A stretch of 64,000 nt of DNA from Burkholderia sp. lig30 (GTDB lineage: Bacteria > Pseudomonadota > Gammaproteobacteria > Burkholderiales > Burkholderiaceae), in the NCBI RefSeq assembly GCF_000687455.2, contig NZ_JGVW01000048.1, positions 18,378 through 82,377 on the forward strand, in the 5' to 3' direction. The position numbers and the translations under genes are program-made. This document shows, one piece after another, positions 8,163-16,330 of the stretch. The notes below the pieces were generated by a model, which searched no databases, had not been told where the DNA came from, and worked only from the letters and a program-made list of their open reading frames with translations. Position 1 is the first letter of the stretch. Each line of letters opens with the position of its first letter.

Positions 8163-8872
8163 GGCTTCGCGTCCTTTGCGCCGGTGCGCGGCGGCAGGTA
8201 GTCGGTGAATTCGCGCTTCGGCAGCTTGCCCGACACGAGATCGTCGAAGAGCTGCCGCGAACGGCCGCGCAGATACGGCGCCATCACGGAGATCACGTGC
8301 ATGCTGACCTGATGCAGCTCCTCGCGGATCGCGTCCTGGTCGTTGTACTTGCGCGGGTGCATCACGTACTGGTACGACAGCCAGTAGGTCGAGATCACCG
8401 CCATGTTGGTCGCGATCACGCCGATCTCGGCGGGTGTCGCGACCATTTCGCCGTCGGACACGAGCAGTTCGCACATCTCGTGCGCGAAGCGCACCTTGTG
8501 GCTGATGATCTGCTTGAAGTGCATCTCGAGCGTGCGGTTGCGCGCGAGCAGGTCGTTCAGGTCGCGGTACAGGAAACGATAGGTCCACATGAAGTCGGCC
8601 ATGTACTGCAGGTACGACCAGGTTTCGTCGATCGTCGGACGGTGATCATCGGGAAAGCGCAGGCGCCGTTCGATCTGCTGCTCGAACTGCGCGAAGATGC
8701 TGTTGATGATGTCGTCTTTGTTGCGGAAATGGTAATAGAGGTTGCCCGGGCTGATTTCCATTTCCTCGGCGATTGTCGTGGTGGTGACGTTCGGCTCGCC
8801 GATCTCGTTGAACAGCTTCAACGACAGCTCGAGAATCCGCTCGCGAGTGCGGCGGGGAGGTTTCGCTTCCAT
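8159..8872 (-). CDS. TetR/AcrR family transcriptional regulator
   Basis: A 237-residue regulator. The N-terminal TetR helix-turn-helix spans about residues 8-55: RERILELSLKLFNEIG, then TTTTIAEEMEISPGNLYYHFRNKDDI. The all-helical C-terminal ligand-binding part is rich in aromatic residues (WSYLQYMADFMWTYRFLYRD). It heads a small operon with the LOG and SDR genes (4-base overlap with LOG). About 95 bases upstream is a perfect TATAAT inside a segment duplicated upstream of dgkA. The ligand is unknown; the regulator may control its own operon. Confidence 0.88.
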   Translation of the reverse strand: MEAKPPRRTRERILELSLKLFNEIGEPNVTTTTIAEEMEISPGNLYYHFRNKDDIINSIFAQFEQQIERRLRFPDDHRPTIDETWSYLQYMADFMWTYRFLYRDLNDLLARNRTLEMHFKQIISHKVRFAHEMCELLVSDGEMVATPAEIGVIATNMAVISTYWLSYQYVMHPRKYNDQDAIREELHQVSMHVISVMAPYLRGRSRQLFDDLVSGKLPKREFTDYLPPRTGAKDAKP

Positions 8873-8912
8873 GTCGTCCGGCCCTGTGTATGCCGGACGG
8901 GCGGGCGCTGCA

Positions 8913-9005
8913 ATCGATGCTGCGGGATGCGTCCGGCTCGGGTTACTGTCTTAAGTCTGACGAACGATTATAAACCCGGCTTTCGCCGCGCCGGCGCATT
9001 TCGTC
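8913..9005 (-). repeat. Duplicated promoter/leader segment, copy upstream of the TetR gene
   Basis: This stretch matches 9607-9700. In the first 84 aligned bases 78 are identical and all six differences are substitutions. On the minus strand it contains TATAAT (8972 to 8967), so it probably carries a promoter for the TetR-LOG-SDR operon. No good -35 is visible in either copy. The conserved part ends at TTTCGTC, where the copies diverge. Confidence 0.85.
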
Positions 9006-9046
9006 ATCGGGGCATACCCGCCCGTGCATGCCCGGCCTTCATCGTG

Positions 9047-9580
9047 TCACGCGCGCAGCCAGCGCATCACGACCGGCCAAAGAATGAGGCCCCAGGTCGT
9101 CACGCACATGAAGAGCGCCACCGTCACGGCGGCGCTGCCGAGATCCTTCGCGCGCTTGGACAATTCGTGGCGTTCGAGCGAGATGCGGTCGATCGCGGTT
9201 TCGACGCTCGAATTGAGCAGCTCGACGATCAGTACCAGCAGCACCGAGCCGATCAGGAGCGCACGCGACGCGGCAGGCACCGGCGCGAGCACGGCGACCG
9301 GCAGCATCAGCGCGGCGAGCGTGAGTTCCTGGCGGAATGCGCTTTCCTCGCGAATCGCCACCCTGAAGCCGTTTATCGAATACTTGAGCGCATACCACGC
9401 GCGCGTGAGGCCGCGATTGCCCTTGTACGGATTCGGCGGCGGCGCGAGCGGATCGTCCGTGCCGAACGGTTCGTGCGGATGGTCGTGCGCGTGCGCTTCG
9501 TCGTGCAGGTCGTCCTGATCGAACGGTCGAGCGTGCGGCGCCTGCGCGCGCGGCGCAGGCTGCGAGGTTTTGGCGTGCAT
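9047..9580 (-). CDS. dgkA: Diacylglycerol kinase with an extended N-terminus
   Basis: A 177-residue protein whose C-terminal 120 residues are a DgkA-type membrane kinase: AWYALKYSINGF, EESAFRQEL, three hydrophobic helices and the catalytic signature ELLNSSVETAIDR. DgkA recycles diacylglycerol to phosphatidate. The first 50 or so residues are an unusual His/Asp/Pro-rich cytoplasmic extension absent from the E. coli protein (about 122 residues). ATG 9580 is used; an in-frame TTG lies four codons upstream and neither has a strong ribosome site. A truncated second copy of the first 12 codons lies upstream. It reads toward the TetR gene on the same strand. Confidence 0.9.
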   Translation of the reverse strand: MHAKTSQPAPRAQAPHARPFDQDDLHDEAHAHDHPHEPFGTDDPLAPPPNPYKGNRGLTRAWYALKYSINGFRVAIREESAFRQELTLAALMLPVAVLAPVPAASRALLIGSVLLVLIVELLNSSVETAIDRISLERHELSKRAKDLGSAAVTVALFMCVTTWGLILWPVVMRWLRA

Positions 9581-9606
9581 GGAACGTTTCAAACGGCGGG
9601 GCCGCC

Positions 9607-9700
9607 ATCGATGCTGCGGGATGCGTTCGGCTCGGGTTATTGTTTCAAGTCTGATGAACGATTATAAACCCGGCCTTCGCCGCGCCGGCGACGTTTCGTC
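9607..9700 (-). repeat. Duplicated promoter/leader segment, copy upstream of dgkA
   Basis: Second copy of 8913-9005. It carries the same minus-strand TATAAT (9666 to 9661), about 81 bases before the dgkA start, and so is the probable dgkA promoter. At its upstream edge it runs directly into the dgkA' remnant (9662-9739). Confidence 0.85.
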
Positions 9701-9739
9701 GGCGGCGCGCGGCGCAGGCTGCGAGGTCCTGGCGTGCAT
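9662..9739 (-). pseudogene. Remnant of a duplicated dgkA 5' end
   Basis: Twenty-five codons then TAA. The first twelve residues (MHARTSQPAPRA) match the true dgkA start (MHAKTSQPAPRA) with one change, then the frame runs straight into the duplicated promoter segment, whose TATAAT supplies the stop codon. The DNA match to the dgkA 5' end covers 9705-9739 against 9545-9579, with weaker similarity continuing to about 9763, across the end of the glycosyltransferase gene. I read this as a tandem duplication whose inner kinase body was later lost. Confidence 0.75.
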
Positions 9740-9747
9740 CGCGCGCT

Positions 9748-10791
9748 TCAGGCGGCGGCGCCTTCGGCGGGGCTGTACGCGGCTTTCTGCAGCGGCTTGA
9801 GGTGCGACGCGAACTGCTCGGACGCCGCACGCCACGAGTAGCGCTCCGCCCAGGCGCGCGCGGTCGCGCGATCGATCTTCAGCGCGTCGAGGCAGGCTTC
9901 CTGCAGATCCTCGTGCATGGCGCCGGCGCCGCCGTCCCCGAGCACGTCGATCGGGCCGGTGACCGGATAGGCCGCGACCGGCGTGCCGCACGCGAGCGCT
10001 TCGAGCAGCACGAGGCCGAAGGTATCGGTGCGGCTCGGGAACACGAACACGTCGGCGGCCGCATAGACCTTCGCCAGTTCGGCTTGCGACAGCACGCCGA
10101 GGTAGTTCACCTCCGGATAGCGCGATTTCAGCTCGGCGAGCGCGGGGCCTTCGCCCGCGACCCACTTCGAGCCGGGCAGGTCGAGCCGCAGGAACGCCTC
10201 GACGTTCTTCTCGATCGCGACGCGCCCGACATAGAGGAAGATCGGCCGCGCGGTGTTGAGCACCTTCGACTCCATCGGCCGGAAGATGTCGAGATCGACG
10301 CCGCGGGTCCACAGCGCGACGTTCGTGAAGCCGTGCTGCTCGAGGTCTTGCTTGACGACCGGGGTCGGTGCCATCACCGCGCGCGACGGGCCGTGGAACC
10401 AGCGCAGGAAGCGGTACGTCGCGGTCAGCGGGATGCCGAAGCGCGCCTGCACGTATTCGGGGAAGCGGGTGTGGTAGGCGGTCGTAAACGGCAGGCCGCG
10501 CGCACGCGCGTAGCGGCGCGCGGCGACGCCGAGCGGGCCTTCGGTCGCGATGTGCAGCGCGTCCGGCGCGAAGGCGTCGATCCGCGCGCGCAGCTTGCGG
10601 TACGGCAGGATCGACAGGCGGATTTCCGGGTAGGTCGGGCAGGGGAGCGTGCGGAATTCCAGCGGCGTCAGGAGTTCGACGCGGTGGCCGAGCGCGGTGA
10701 GTTCGCGGGCCGTGCTCTTGAGCGTGCGCACGACACCGTTGACCTGCGGCTCCCACGCGTCGGTGATGATCATGATCTTCATCGGGGGCAT
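9748..10791 (-). CDS. Glycosyltransferase family 4-like protein (alpha-mannosyltransferase type)
   Basis: A 347-residue GT-B enzyme. The N-terminal acceptor domain starts IMIITDAWEPQVNGVVRTL, a pattern shared with GDP-mannose-dependent mannosyltransferases such as MgtA/PimB-like proteins. The donor site has FLYVGRVAIEKN and the E-x7-E motif FPSRTDTFGLVLLEAL. The sugar and acceptor are not proven. ATG 10791 has AGGA about 5 bases upstream; the frame is open far upstream but only as a shadow of the next gene. It lies 26 bases after the LpxH-like gene, so the two form an operon. Together they suggest glycolipid or lipid A-related envelope work. Confidence 0.85.
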   Translation of the reverse strand: MPPMKIMIITDAWEPQVNGVVRTLKSTARELTALGHRVELLTPLEFRTLPCPTYPEIRLSILPYRKLRARIDAFAPDALHIATEGPLGVAARRYARARGLPFTTAYHTRFPEYVQARFGIPLTATYRFLRWFHGPSRAVMAPTPVVKQDLEQHGFTNVALWTRGVDLDIFRPMESKVLNTARPIFLYVGRVAIEKNVEAFLRLDLPGSKWVAGEGPALAELKSRYPEVNYLGVLSQAELAKVYAAADVFVFPSRTDTFGLVLLEALACGTPVAAYPVTGPIDVLGDGGAGAMHEDLQEACLDALKIDRATARAWAERYSWRAASEQFASHLKPLQKAAYSPAEGAAA

Positions 10792-10817
10792 GTGTCCTGT
10801 AAGTGTGGGTACGTCTG

Positions 10818-11756
10818 TCAGGCAGTCGCTTTCGTCTTGCGCGAGACGGACGCGGGCGGTGTGCGCATCACCGTCCAGTAGACGACCTTCAGCTCGCCTT
10901 CCATCGTCTCGACGAGCGCGGACAGGCTCTCGACCCAGTCGCCGTCGTTGCAGTACAGCACGCCGTCGATGTCGCGGATCTCGGCCTTGTGGATGTGGCC
11001 GCAGACGACGCCGTCGCAGCCGCGCCGGCGCGCCTCGTCGGTCATCACGGTCTCGAACGACGAGATGAAGTTCACCGCGTTCTTGACCTGATGCTTCAGG
11101 TATTGCGACAGCGACCAGTACTGGAAGCCGAGGCGGTTGCGGATGCGGTTGAACCAGCGGTTCAGCACGAGGATCAGCGTATAGAGCGTATCGCCGAGAT
11201 ACGCGAGCCATTTCGCGTGCTGGATCACGCCGTCGAACAGGTCGCCGTGGACGATCCACAAACGTTTGCCTGTCAGCGTCGTGTGGAATGCCTCGCCGCG
11301 TACCTGGATATCGCCGAACGCGAGGTCGCAGAACTGCCGCGCGCCCTCGTCGTGGTTGCCGGGGATGTAGATGACCTGGGTGCCCTTGCGCGCCTTGCGG
11401 AGCACCTTCTGCACGACGTCGTTGTGCGCCTGCGGCCAGTACCAGCCCTTCTTCAGTTGCCAGCCGTCGATGATGTCGCCGACGAGGTACAGGTATTCCG
11501 AGTCGTTATGACGCAGGAAGTCGAGCAGGTACGTCGCCTGGCAGCCGCTCGAGCCGAGGTGGATGTCGGACAGCCAGATGGTCCGGTAGCGGTGCGCCGG
11601 AGGCTCGTGGTCGCCCTGCCGGGCGGCGTGCGTGGCGGGCGGCAACGGGGCCGCGAGGGCGTCGGCCGATGCCGATCCGGACAGGAAGGCGCTGGTGGTG
11701 GCCCGGGCGCCTAAAGGGGGACGAAACAGGAAGGTCGCGGACGTTTTCTGGCCCAT
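10818..11756 (-). CDS. LpxH-like metallophosphoesterase (UDP-2,3-diacylglucosamine diphosphatase family)
   Basis: A 312-residue calcineurin-type phosphoesterase of the COG2908 group. All five metal motifs are present: SDIHLG (D64, H66), GDIIDGW (D94), GNHD (134-137), VHGD (H170) and GHIH near residue 248. The family cleaves UDP-2,3-diacylglucosamine to lipid X in lipid A synthesis, but many bacteria carry extra paralogues, and this version is longer than LpxH (about 240 residues) because of a disordered 55-residue N-terminus. The pairing with a glycosyltransferase suggests a glycolipid role rather than the essential lpxH. I therefore give no gene symbol. Confidence 0.85.
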   Translation of the reverse strand: MGQKTSATFLFRPPLGARATTSAFLSGSASADALAAPLPPATHAARQGDHEPPAHRYRTIWLSDIHLGSSGCQATYLLDFLRHNDSEYLYLVGDIIDGWQLKKGWYWPQAHNDVVQKVLRKARKGTQVIYIPGNHDEGARQFCDLAFGDIQVRGEAFHTTLTGKRLWIVHGDLFDGVIQHAKWLAYLGDTLYTLILVLNRWFNRIRNRLGFQYWSLSQYLKHQVKNAVNFISSFETVMTDEARRRGCDGVVCGHIHKAEIRDIDGVLYCNDGDWVESLSALVETMEGELKVVYWTVMRTPPASVSRKTKATA

Positions 11757-11801
11757 GCGTGACTCGCGCCGATTGACATTACCGGCATTGCGCCATGCGG
11801 G

Positions 11802-11825
11802 CGTGACTGTGCCGTGACAGTCACG
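11802..11825. promoter_or_regulatory. Perfect inverted repeat upstream of the LpxH-like gene
   Basis: CGTGACTGT (11802-11810) and ACAGTCACG (11817-11825) are a 9-bp perfect dyad around a 6-base centre. It lies between the end of the RDD gene and the start of the LpxH-like gene. There is no T-run on either side, so an operator is as likely as a terminator. Confidence 0.45.
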
Positions 11826-11849
11826 AGACGTTCTTATTACGGGCCGAAA

Positions 11850-12356
11850 TCAGCGCGGCAGCGCGACGATGCGGGTGCGCGCGAGGCGGTCGTGCGGGAA
11901 CTGGCGGGCCGGGTGCAGCCGGGCAGAAAGGGCCCAGGCGGCGACCCACGCGCACGCGATCGCGAGCGTCGTGGGCACGGTGAGGCCGGCGAGCGGATGC
12001 AGCGCGAGCGGCGGCAGGAACCACAGCCAGCCGAGCGCGTAGCGCACGAGCGCGCGCGCTGGGGTCAGCGGGCCGCCGTCGGCGGACTCGACGCGCAGCC
12101 GCCAGGTTTTCATCGGCAGTGTCTGGCCGCCATGGGTCCAGAACCAGACGAAATAGGCGCAGACGACGAGTGCGATCCACGCGGCGAGCAGGTCAGGGTG
12201 GGCGAGGCCGTTGCGCTGCCGGGTCGCGAGGCTGAACGCGAGGCCGGCGAAGAACACGACCCCGAACAGCAGGACGCATTCGTAGAGCAAAGCGGCGAGG
12301 CGCCGCCCGACGGACGGCCAGACAGGCGAGGACGGCGGCGCGGACGGGCGCGGCAC
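11850..12356 (-). CDS. RDD family membrane protein
   Basis: A 168-residue protein with the RDD pattern: VGRRLAALLYECVLL at the first helix, then WTHGGQTLPMKTWRLRV and ARALVRYALGWLWF. Three or four hydrophobic helices are visible (about 22-42, 58-76, 112-128, 132-150). RDD proteins are small membrane proteins of mostly unknown function, some linked to ion exchange. The start is GTG 12356, just after the DUF3106 stop (12363), so it is the last gene of the sigma-factor operon. Confidence 0.83.
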   Translation of the reverse strand: MPRPSAPPSSPVWPSVGRRLAALLYECVLLFGVVFFAGLAFSLATRQRNGLAHPDLLAAWIALVVCAYFVWFWTHGGQTLPMKTWRLRVESADGGPLTPARALVRYALGWLWFLPPLALHPLAGLTVPTTLAIACAWVAAWALSARLHPARQFPHDRLARTRIVALPR

Positions 12357-12362
12357 GGCCGC

Positions 12363-13091
12363 TTACGATCCGTTGAACATCGACGAAGTGCCCGGCAGCG
12401 CCGCGGGCGGCGGCACGGCGGCCGGCGATGCGGCGACCGGCGCGGCGGCCGCGTTCGACGTCGGCTGCGCGGGGGCCGTCGCGCTGCCCGGGCGGTCGTG
12501 CGCGTTTACGAGACGGCTGATGTCGCGATCGGCCTTGCCGGTCGGCGGCGCGCTGACGACGGTCGGGCGCCGGCGGCGCTCGGCGGCCGCGAGGCGCTCC
12601 TTCTGCTCGGCGGGCAGTTGCTGGTAGGCGTTCCACGCGCGCTCACGCGCCTGCGCGGACAGATCCTTCGCGACCTGGTAGTTCTCGCGCGCGACCCGGC
12701 GCTGCTCCGGCGTCATCCTGGCCCATTCGGCCATGCGCTCCTGCAGGCGTTTCTGCTCGTCCGGCGTCATCCTCGGGAAACGGGCGGCGATCTTCAGCCA
12801 TTTGCGCTTGCGGGCATCGCTGAACGCGTCCCACTGGTCGGCGAACGGCGCGAGCGCGACGCGCTGCGCGGGCGTCAGGCGCGCCCACGACATCGGGCCG
12901 CCCGTGGCGGGCAGCGGGGCCAGATCGGCGGTCAGCGCGGCGGCGGCCGATGCGAGAGCGGGCGCGGGCGTGCTTGCCGTGGCAGGCGTCGGCGCGGGCT
13001 GCGGGTGAAAGCGCGAATAGGTGGCGGCGTAGGCGACGGCGGCCGCGATCACACATCCGAAGAATACGGCCAGGCCGCGTTTCTGACTCAC
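12363..13091 (-). CDS. DUF3106 domain protein
   Basis: A 242-residue protein with one N-terminal helix (about residues 8-24), an Ala/Pro linker, a helical middle (about 70-165) built of WxxLTPAQRVALAPFADQWD, RFPRMTPDEQKR and MTPEQRRVAREN units, and a long Pro/Ala tail. The repeated TPxQR helices are typical of DUF3106. It is probably anchored in the inner membrane with the helical part in the periplasm. The function is unknown. Position between DUF3619 and RDD in the sigma-factor operon is its only functional clue. Confidence 0.8.
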   Translation of the reverse strand: MSQKRGLAVFFGCVIAAAVAYAATYSRFHPQPAPTPATASTPAPALASAAAALTADLAPLPATGGPMSWARLTPAQRVALAPFADQWDAFSDARKRKWLKIAARFPRMTPDEQKRLQERMAEWARMTPEQRRVARENYQVAKDLSAQARERAWNAYQQLPAEQKERLAAAERRRRPTVVSAPPTGKADRDISRLVNAHDRPGSATAPAQPTSNAAAAPVAASPAAVPPPAALPGTSSMFNGS

Positions 13092-13112
13092 CCGTGCGAT
13101 CCTCTCGTGGCG

Positions 13113-13541
13113 TTAGTGGGCGTGCGAAAGATACGCGTTGAACCCGTGATCGAGATACGCGTTGAGCGGCAGGTCGTCGCTGAGCATCGCGGCGTCGATG
13201 TCGGCCAGCTCCGCGGTGCGCTGCATGTCTTCCCAGTACGCGATGCCCACCAGCCCGGCGAGCAGCAGCGCAAGCGGCCATGCGCGCAGCAGGCGGCGCG
13301 TAAACGACACCGGGGGCCGCTGGCCGGCGCGCGTCGGGCCGACGGCGCCGGGCATGCCGGCGAATGCGGGCACGAACACCGGCGCGGTCGCGGCCTCGGG
13401 CTTCTTGCGCGCGAGCGCGGCCCGGCGGGCGGCGGCCAGTCGGTCGGTCGTGGTAGCGGGCAGGGCGGCGGCGCGCTCGTCGAGCGCGTGGCGCACCTTG
13501 AGCGCGAATTCGAGTTCTCGGGTTTCGGGAGCGGAGCTCAT
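13113..13541 (-). CDS. DUF3619 family membrane protein (candidate anti-sigma factor)
   Basis: A 142-residue protein with a charged helical N-terminus (RELEFALKVRHALDERAA), a single helix at about residues 90-107 (WPLALLLAGLVGIAYW) and a short C-terminal part ending in NAYLSHAH. The start ATG overlaps the stop of the sigma factor gene as ATGA. The layout (cytoplasmic helix bundle, one membrane segment, directly after an ECF sigma gene) is that of an anti-sigma factor. That role is inference only; DUF3619 has no known function. Confidence 0.8.
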   Translation of the reverse strand: MSSAPETRELEFALKVRHALDERAAALPATTTDRLAAARRAALARKKPEAATAPVFVPAFAGMPGAVGPTRAGQRPPVSFTRRLLRAWPLALLLAGLVGIAYWEDMQRTAELADIDAAMLSDDLPLNAYLDHGFNAYLSHAH

Positions 13542-14101
13542 AGCGTGATTCCTTTGGCCTTGAGCGCTTGCGCCAGCGCGTGGGTGGCTCGCGAGCAATG
13601 CGTCTTGACGCTGCCTTCGGAGCATCCCATCGCAGCGGCGGTCTCGGCGACATCCATATCTTCCCAGTAACGCATCAGGAACGCTTCTCGTTGACGCGCT
13701 GGAAGTTTCTGGATTTCTTCGTCGATCAGGGCCAGGATCTGTTCACGCTCGAGACGGTTCTCGCTGCTCTCGACGCCCGCCGCGTTGTCCGCGGATTCGA
13801 GGGTTTCGAGGGGGTCGAACTCGTCGTCGTCGGTGTTGTTGAGCGACGAGAAGAGCGTCACCCAGGTGTTGCGGACCTTCTGCCGCCGGAAATAATCGTG
13901 GATCGCGTTCTGGAGGATCCGCTGAAAGAGCAGCGGCAGCTCGGCGGCCGGGCGGTCGCCGTACTTCTCGGCCAGCTTGATCATCGCGTCCTGCACGATG
14001 TCGAGCGACGCGTCGTCGTCCCGTACCGCGTACGCAGCCTGCTTGAACGCGCGCCTTTCGACGCCCGCCAGAAAGTCGGCGAGTTCCTTGTCTGATGCCA
14101 T
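13538..14101 (-). CDS. ECF-type RNA polymerase sigma factor
   Basis: A 187-residue group 4 sigma factor. Region 2 spans about residues 20-75 (AAYAVRDDDASLDIVQDAMIKLAEKY, then LFQRILQNAIHDYFRRQK). Region 4 covers about 130-180 (LPARQREAFLMRYWEDMDVAETAAAMGCSEGSVKTH). The linker is unusually long and acidic (NTDDDEFDPLETLESADN). ATG 14101 gives the standard length; the frame is open further upstream without a ribosome site. It heads a four-gene operon. No target promoter motif could be assigned. Confidence 0.9.
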   Translation of the reverse strand: MASDKELADFLAGVERRAFKQAAYAVRDDDASLDIVQDAMIKLAEKYGDRPAAELPLLFQRILQNAIHDYFRRQKVRNTWVTLFSSLNNTDDDEFDPLETLESADNAAGVESSENRLEREQILALIDEEIQKLPARQREAFLMRYWEDMDVAETAAAMGCSEGSVKTHCSRATHALAQALKAKGITL

Positions 14102-14279
14102 TCCGTGAAGGTCTGCGCTGCGGCCCGCGGCGTAAAGAAGGTCGAAAAATTTCGTAAAACCCGCGGATGCTAACAAATTTTCGCGCAGCTTGACACGGGA
14201 ACCCTGCCGGCGCGTTGCGCGCGCGCCGCGCCACGCGCCGGCAGCGGGGTGCCACGTGGTGCGCGGGGGGATATTTTGC

Positions 14280-14308
14280 TTGACCGCGTCAGGGGGAGCC
14301 GCTATCGT
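14280..14308 (+). promoter_or_regulatory. Probable sigma-70 promoter of the ilvI-ilvH-ilvC cluster
   Basis: TTGACC (14280-14285), a 17-base spacer and TATCGT (14303-14308). Transcription would start near 14315 and leave a leader of about 140 bases before ilvI at 14457. The 355-base gap 14102-14456 contains this promoter and the divergent upstream region of the sigma-factor operon. I found no leader peptide rich in Ile, Leu or Val and no terminator in the leader. Confidence 0.55.
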
Positions 14309-14456
14309 TGGCGGTTCGCAACATAAGTGATGATGGTCTCATTTGAGGCAGGCCCAAGAAGCCCGCCCTTCAACTGGACGCGCCGCTTGAACCCGAGCCA
14401 CAAGCCCGGTAGAGAGCACCCGATCAATTTTTTGCCGAAAATTCGAAAGGTCAACG

Positions 14457-16220
14457 ATGAACATGCCCAGCGCGGAATTCTCCACGTCTGAACCCCTTTC
14501 CCCTCCCGATACCGATTCGATCGGCGCCACCGTGCTGATGAAGGCACTGGCCGACGAAGGTGTCGAGTTCATCTGGGGCTACCCCGGCGGCTCCGTTCTC
14601 TATATTTACGACGAGCTGTACAAGCAGGACAAGATCCAGCACGTGCTGGTGCGCCATGAACAGGCGGCCGTGCACGCAGCCGATGCCTATTCGCGCTCGA
14701 CCGGCAATGTCGGTGTCTGCCTCGTGACCTCGGGCCCCGGCGTCACCAATGCGGTGACGGGCATCGCCACCGCGTACATGGATTCGATCCCGCTCGTCGT
14801 GATCAGCGGCCAGGTGCCGACCGCGGCGATCGGCCAGGACGCATTCCAGGAATGCGACACGGTCGGCATCACGCGCCCGTGCGTGAAGCACAACTTCCTC
14901 GTGAAGGACGTGCGCGACCTCGCGGAAACCGTCAAGAAGGCGTTCTACATCGCACGCACCGGCCGTCCCGGCCCCGTGCTGATCGACATTCCGAAGGACG
15001 TGTCGAAGACGCCGTGCCAGTACGAGCCGGTCAAGAGCGTGTCGCTGCGCTCGTACAACCCGGTCACGAAAGGCCACTCGGGCCAGATCCGCAAGGCGGT
15101 GTCGCTGCTGCTGTCGGCGAAGCGCCCGTACATCTATACTGGCGGCGGCATCATCCTCGCCGACGCGTCGCGCGAGCTGAACCAGTTCGCGGACCTGCTC
15201 GGCTATCCGGTCACGAACACGCTGATGGGCCTCGGCGGTTATCGCGCGTCGGACAAGAAGTTCCTCGGCATGCTCGGCATGCACGGCACCTACGAAGCGA
15301 ACATGGCGATGCAGCACTGCGACGTGCTGATCGCGATCGGCGCGCGTTTCGACGACCGCGTGATCGGCGATCCGGCGCACTTCGCGTCGCGTCCGCGCAA
15401 GATCATCCACATCGACATCGACCCGTCGTCGATTTCGAAGCGCGTGAAGGTCGACATCCCGATCGTCGGCGACGTGAAGGAAGTGCTGAAGGAGCTGATT
15501 GAACAGCTGCAGACGGCCGAGCACGGCCCGGACACCGAGGCGCTCGCGCAGTGGTGGAAGGACATCGAGGGCTGGCGCGCGAAGGACTGCCTGAAGTACG
15601 ACCGCGAAAGCGAGATCATCAAGCCGCAGTATGTCGTCGAGAAGCTCTGGGAGCTGACGGACGGCAACGCGTTCGTCTGCTCGGACGTCGGCCAGCACCA
15701 GATGTGGGCCGCGCAGTTTTACCGTTTCAACAAGCCGCGCCACTGGATCAACTCGGGTGGCCTCGGCACGATGGGCTTCGGCCTGCCGGCGGCGATGGGC
15801 GTCAAGATGGCGCACCCGGACGACGACGTCGTCTGCATCACCGGCGAAGGCTCGATCCAGATGTGCATCCAGGAGCTGTCGACCTGCAAGCAGTACGACA
15901 CCCCTGTGAAGATCATTTCGCTGAACAACCGCTACCTCGGCATGGTCCGCCAGTGGCAGCAGATCGAATACAGCAAGCGCTATTCGCATTCGTACATGGA
16001 TGCGCTGCCGGATTTCGTGAAGCTCGCCGAGGCATACGGCCACGTCGGCATGCGGATCGAAAAGACCGCGGACGTCGAGCCGGCGCTGAAGGAAGCGCTG
16101 CGCCTGAAGGACCGCACCGTGTTTCTCGACTTCCAGACCGACCCGACCGAGAACGTCTGGCCGATGGTCCAGGCCGGCAAGGGCATCACCGAGATGCTGC
16201 TCGGATCGGAAGATCTGTAA
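14457..16220 (+). CDS. ilvI: Acetolactate synthase, large (catalytic) subunit
   Basis: A 587-residue thiamine diphosphate enzyme that makes acetolactate and acetohydroxybutyrate, the first common step to Val, Leu and Ile. The catalytic glutamate is E68 in VRHEQAAVHAADAYSR. The central FAD domain follows, then the TPP/Mg2+ motif starting GEGS at 463 and ending LNNRYLGMVRQW. Length and motifs are those of IlvB/IlvI. A weak AAAGG lies before ATG 14457. The regulatory subunit follows 110 bases downstream. Confidence 0.96.
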   Translation: MNMPSAEFSTSEPLSPPDTDSIGATVLMKALADEGVEFIWGYPGGSVLYIYDELYKQDKIQHVLVRHEQAAVHAADAYSRSTGNVGVCLVTSGPGVTNAVTGIATAYMDSIPLVVISGQVPTAAIGQDAFQECDTVGITRPCVKHNFLVKDVRDLAETVKKAFYIARTGRPGPVLIDIPKDVSKTPCQYEPVKSVSLRSYNPVTKGHSGQIRKAVSLLLSAKRPYIYTGGGIILADASRELNQFADLLGYPVTNTLMGLGGYRASDKKFLGMLGMHGTYEANMAMQHCDVLIAIGARFDDRVIGDPAHFASRPRKIIHIDIDPSSISKRVKVDIPIVGDVKEVLKELIEQLQTAEHGPDTEALAQWWKDIEGWRAKDCLKYDRESEIIKPQYVVEKLWELTDGNAFVCSDVGQHQMWAAQFYRFNKPRHWINSGGLGTMGFGLPAAMGVKMAHPDDDVVCITGEGSIQMCIQELSTCKQYDTPVKIISLNNRYLGMVRQWQQIEYSKRYSHSYMDALPDFVKLAEAYGHVGMRIEKTADVEPALKEALRLKDRTVFLDFQTDPTENVWPMVQAGKGITEMLLGSEDL

Positions 16221-16330
16221 CGGCGCGACGCGCGCCGGCCGCGGGCGGCCGCCTTCACGAAGGGCGGCGCGGCACGTGGCGGCGCGCGGCGACATGCAAT
16301 CGACACGGGATAATTCTGGAAGAAGCGAAC

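Noticed and set aside
14309..14456. An attenuation leader peptide before ilvI
   Set aside because: The frames in this leader are not enriched in Ile, Leu or Val codons and run into ilvI; no leader-terminator structure is visible.
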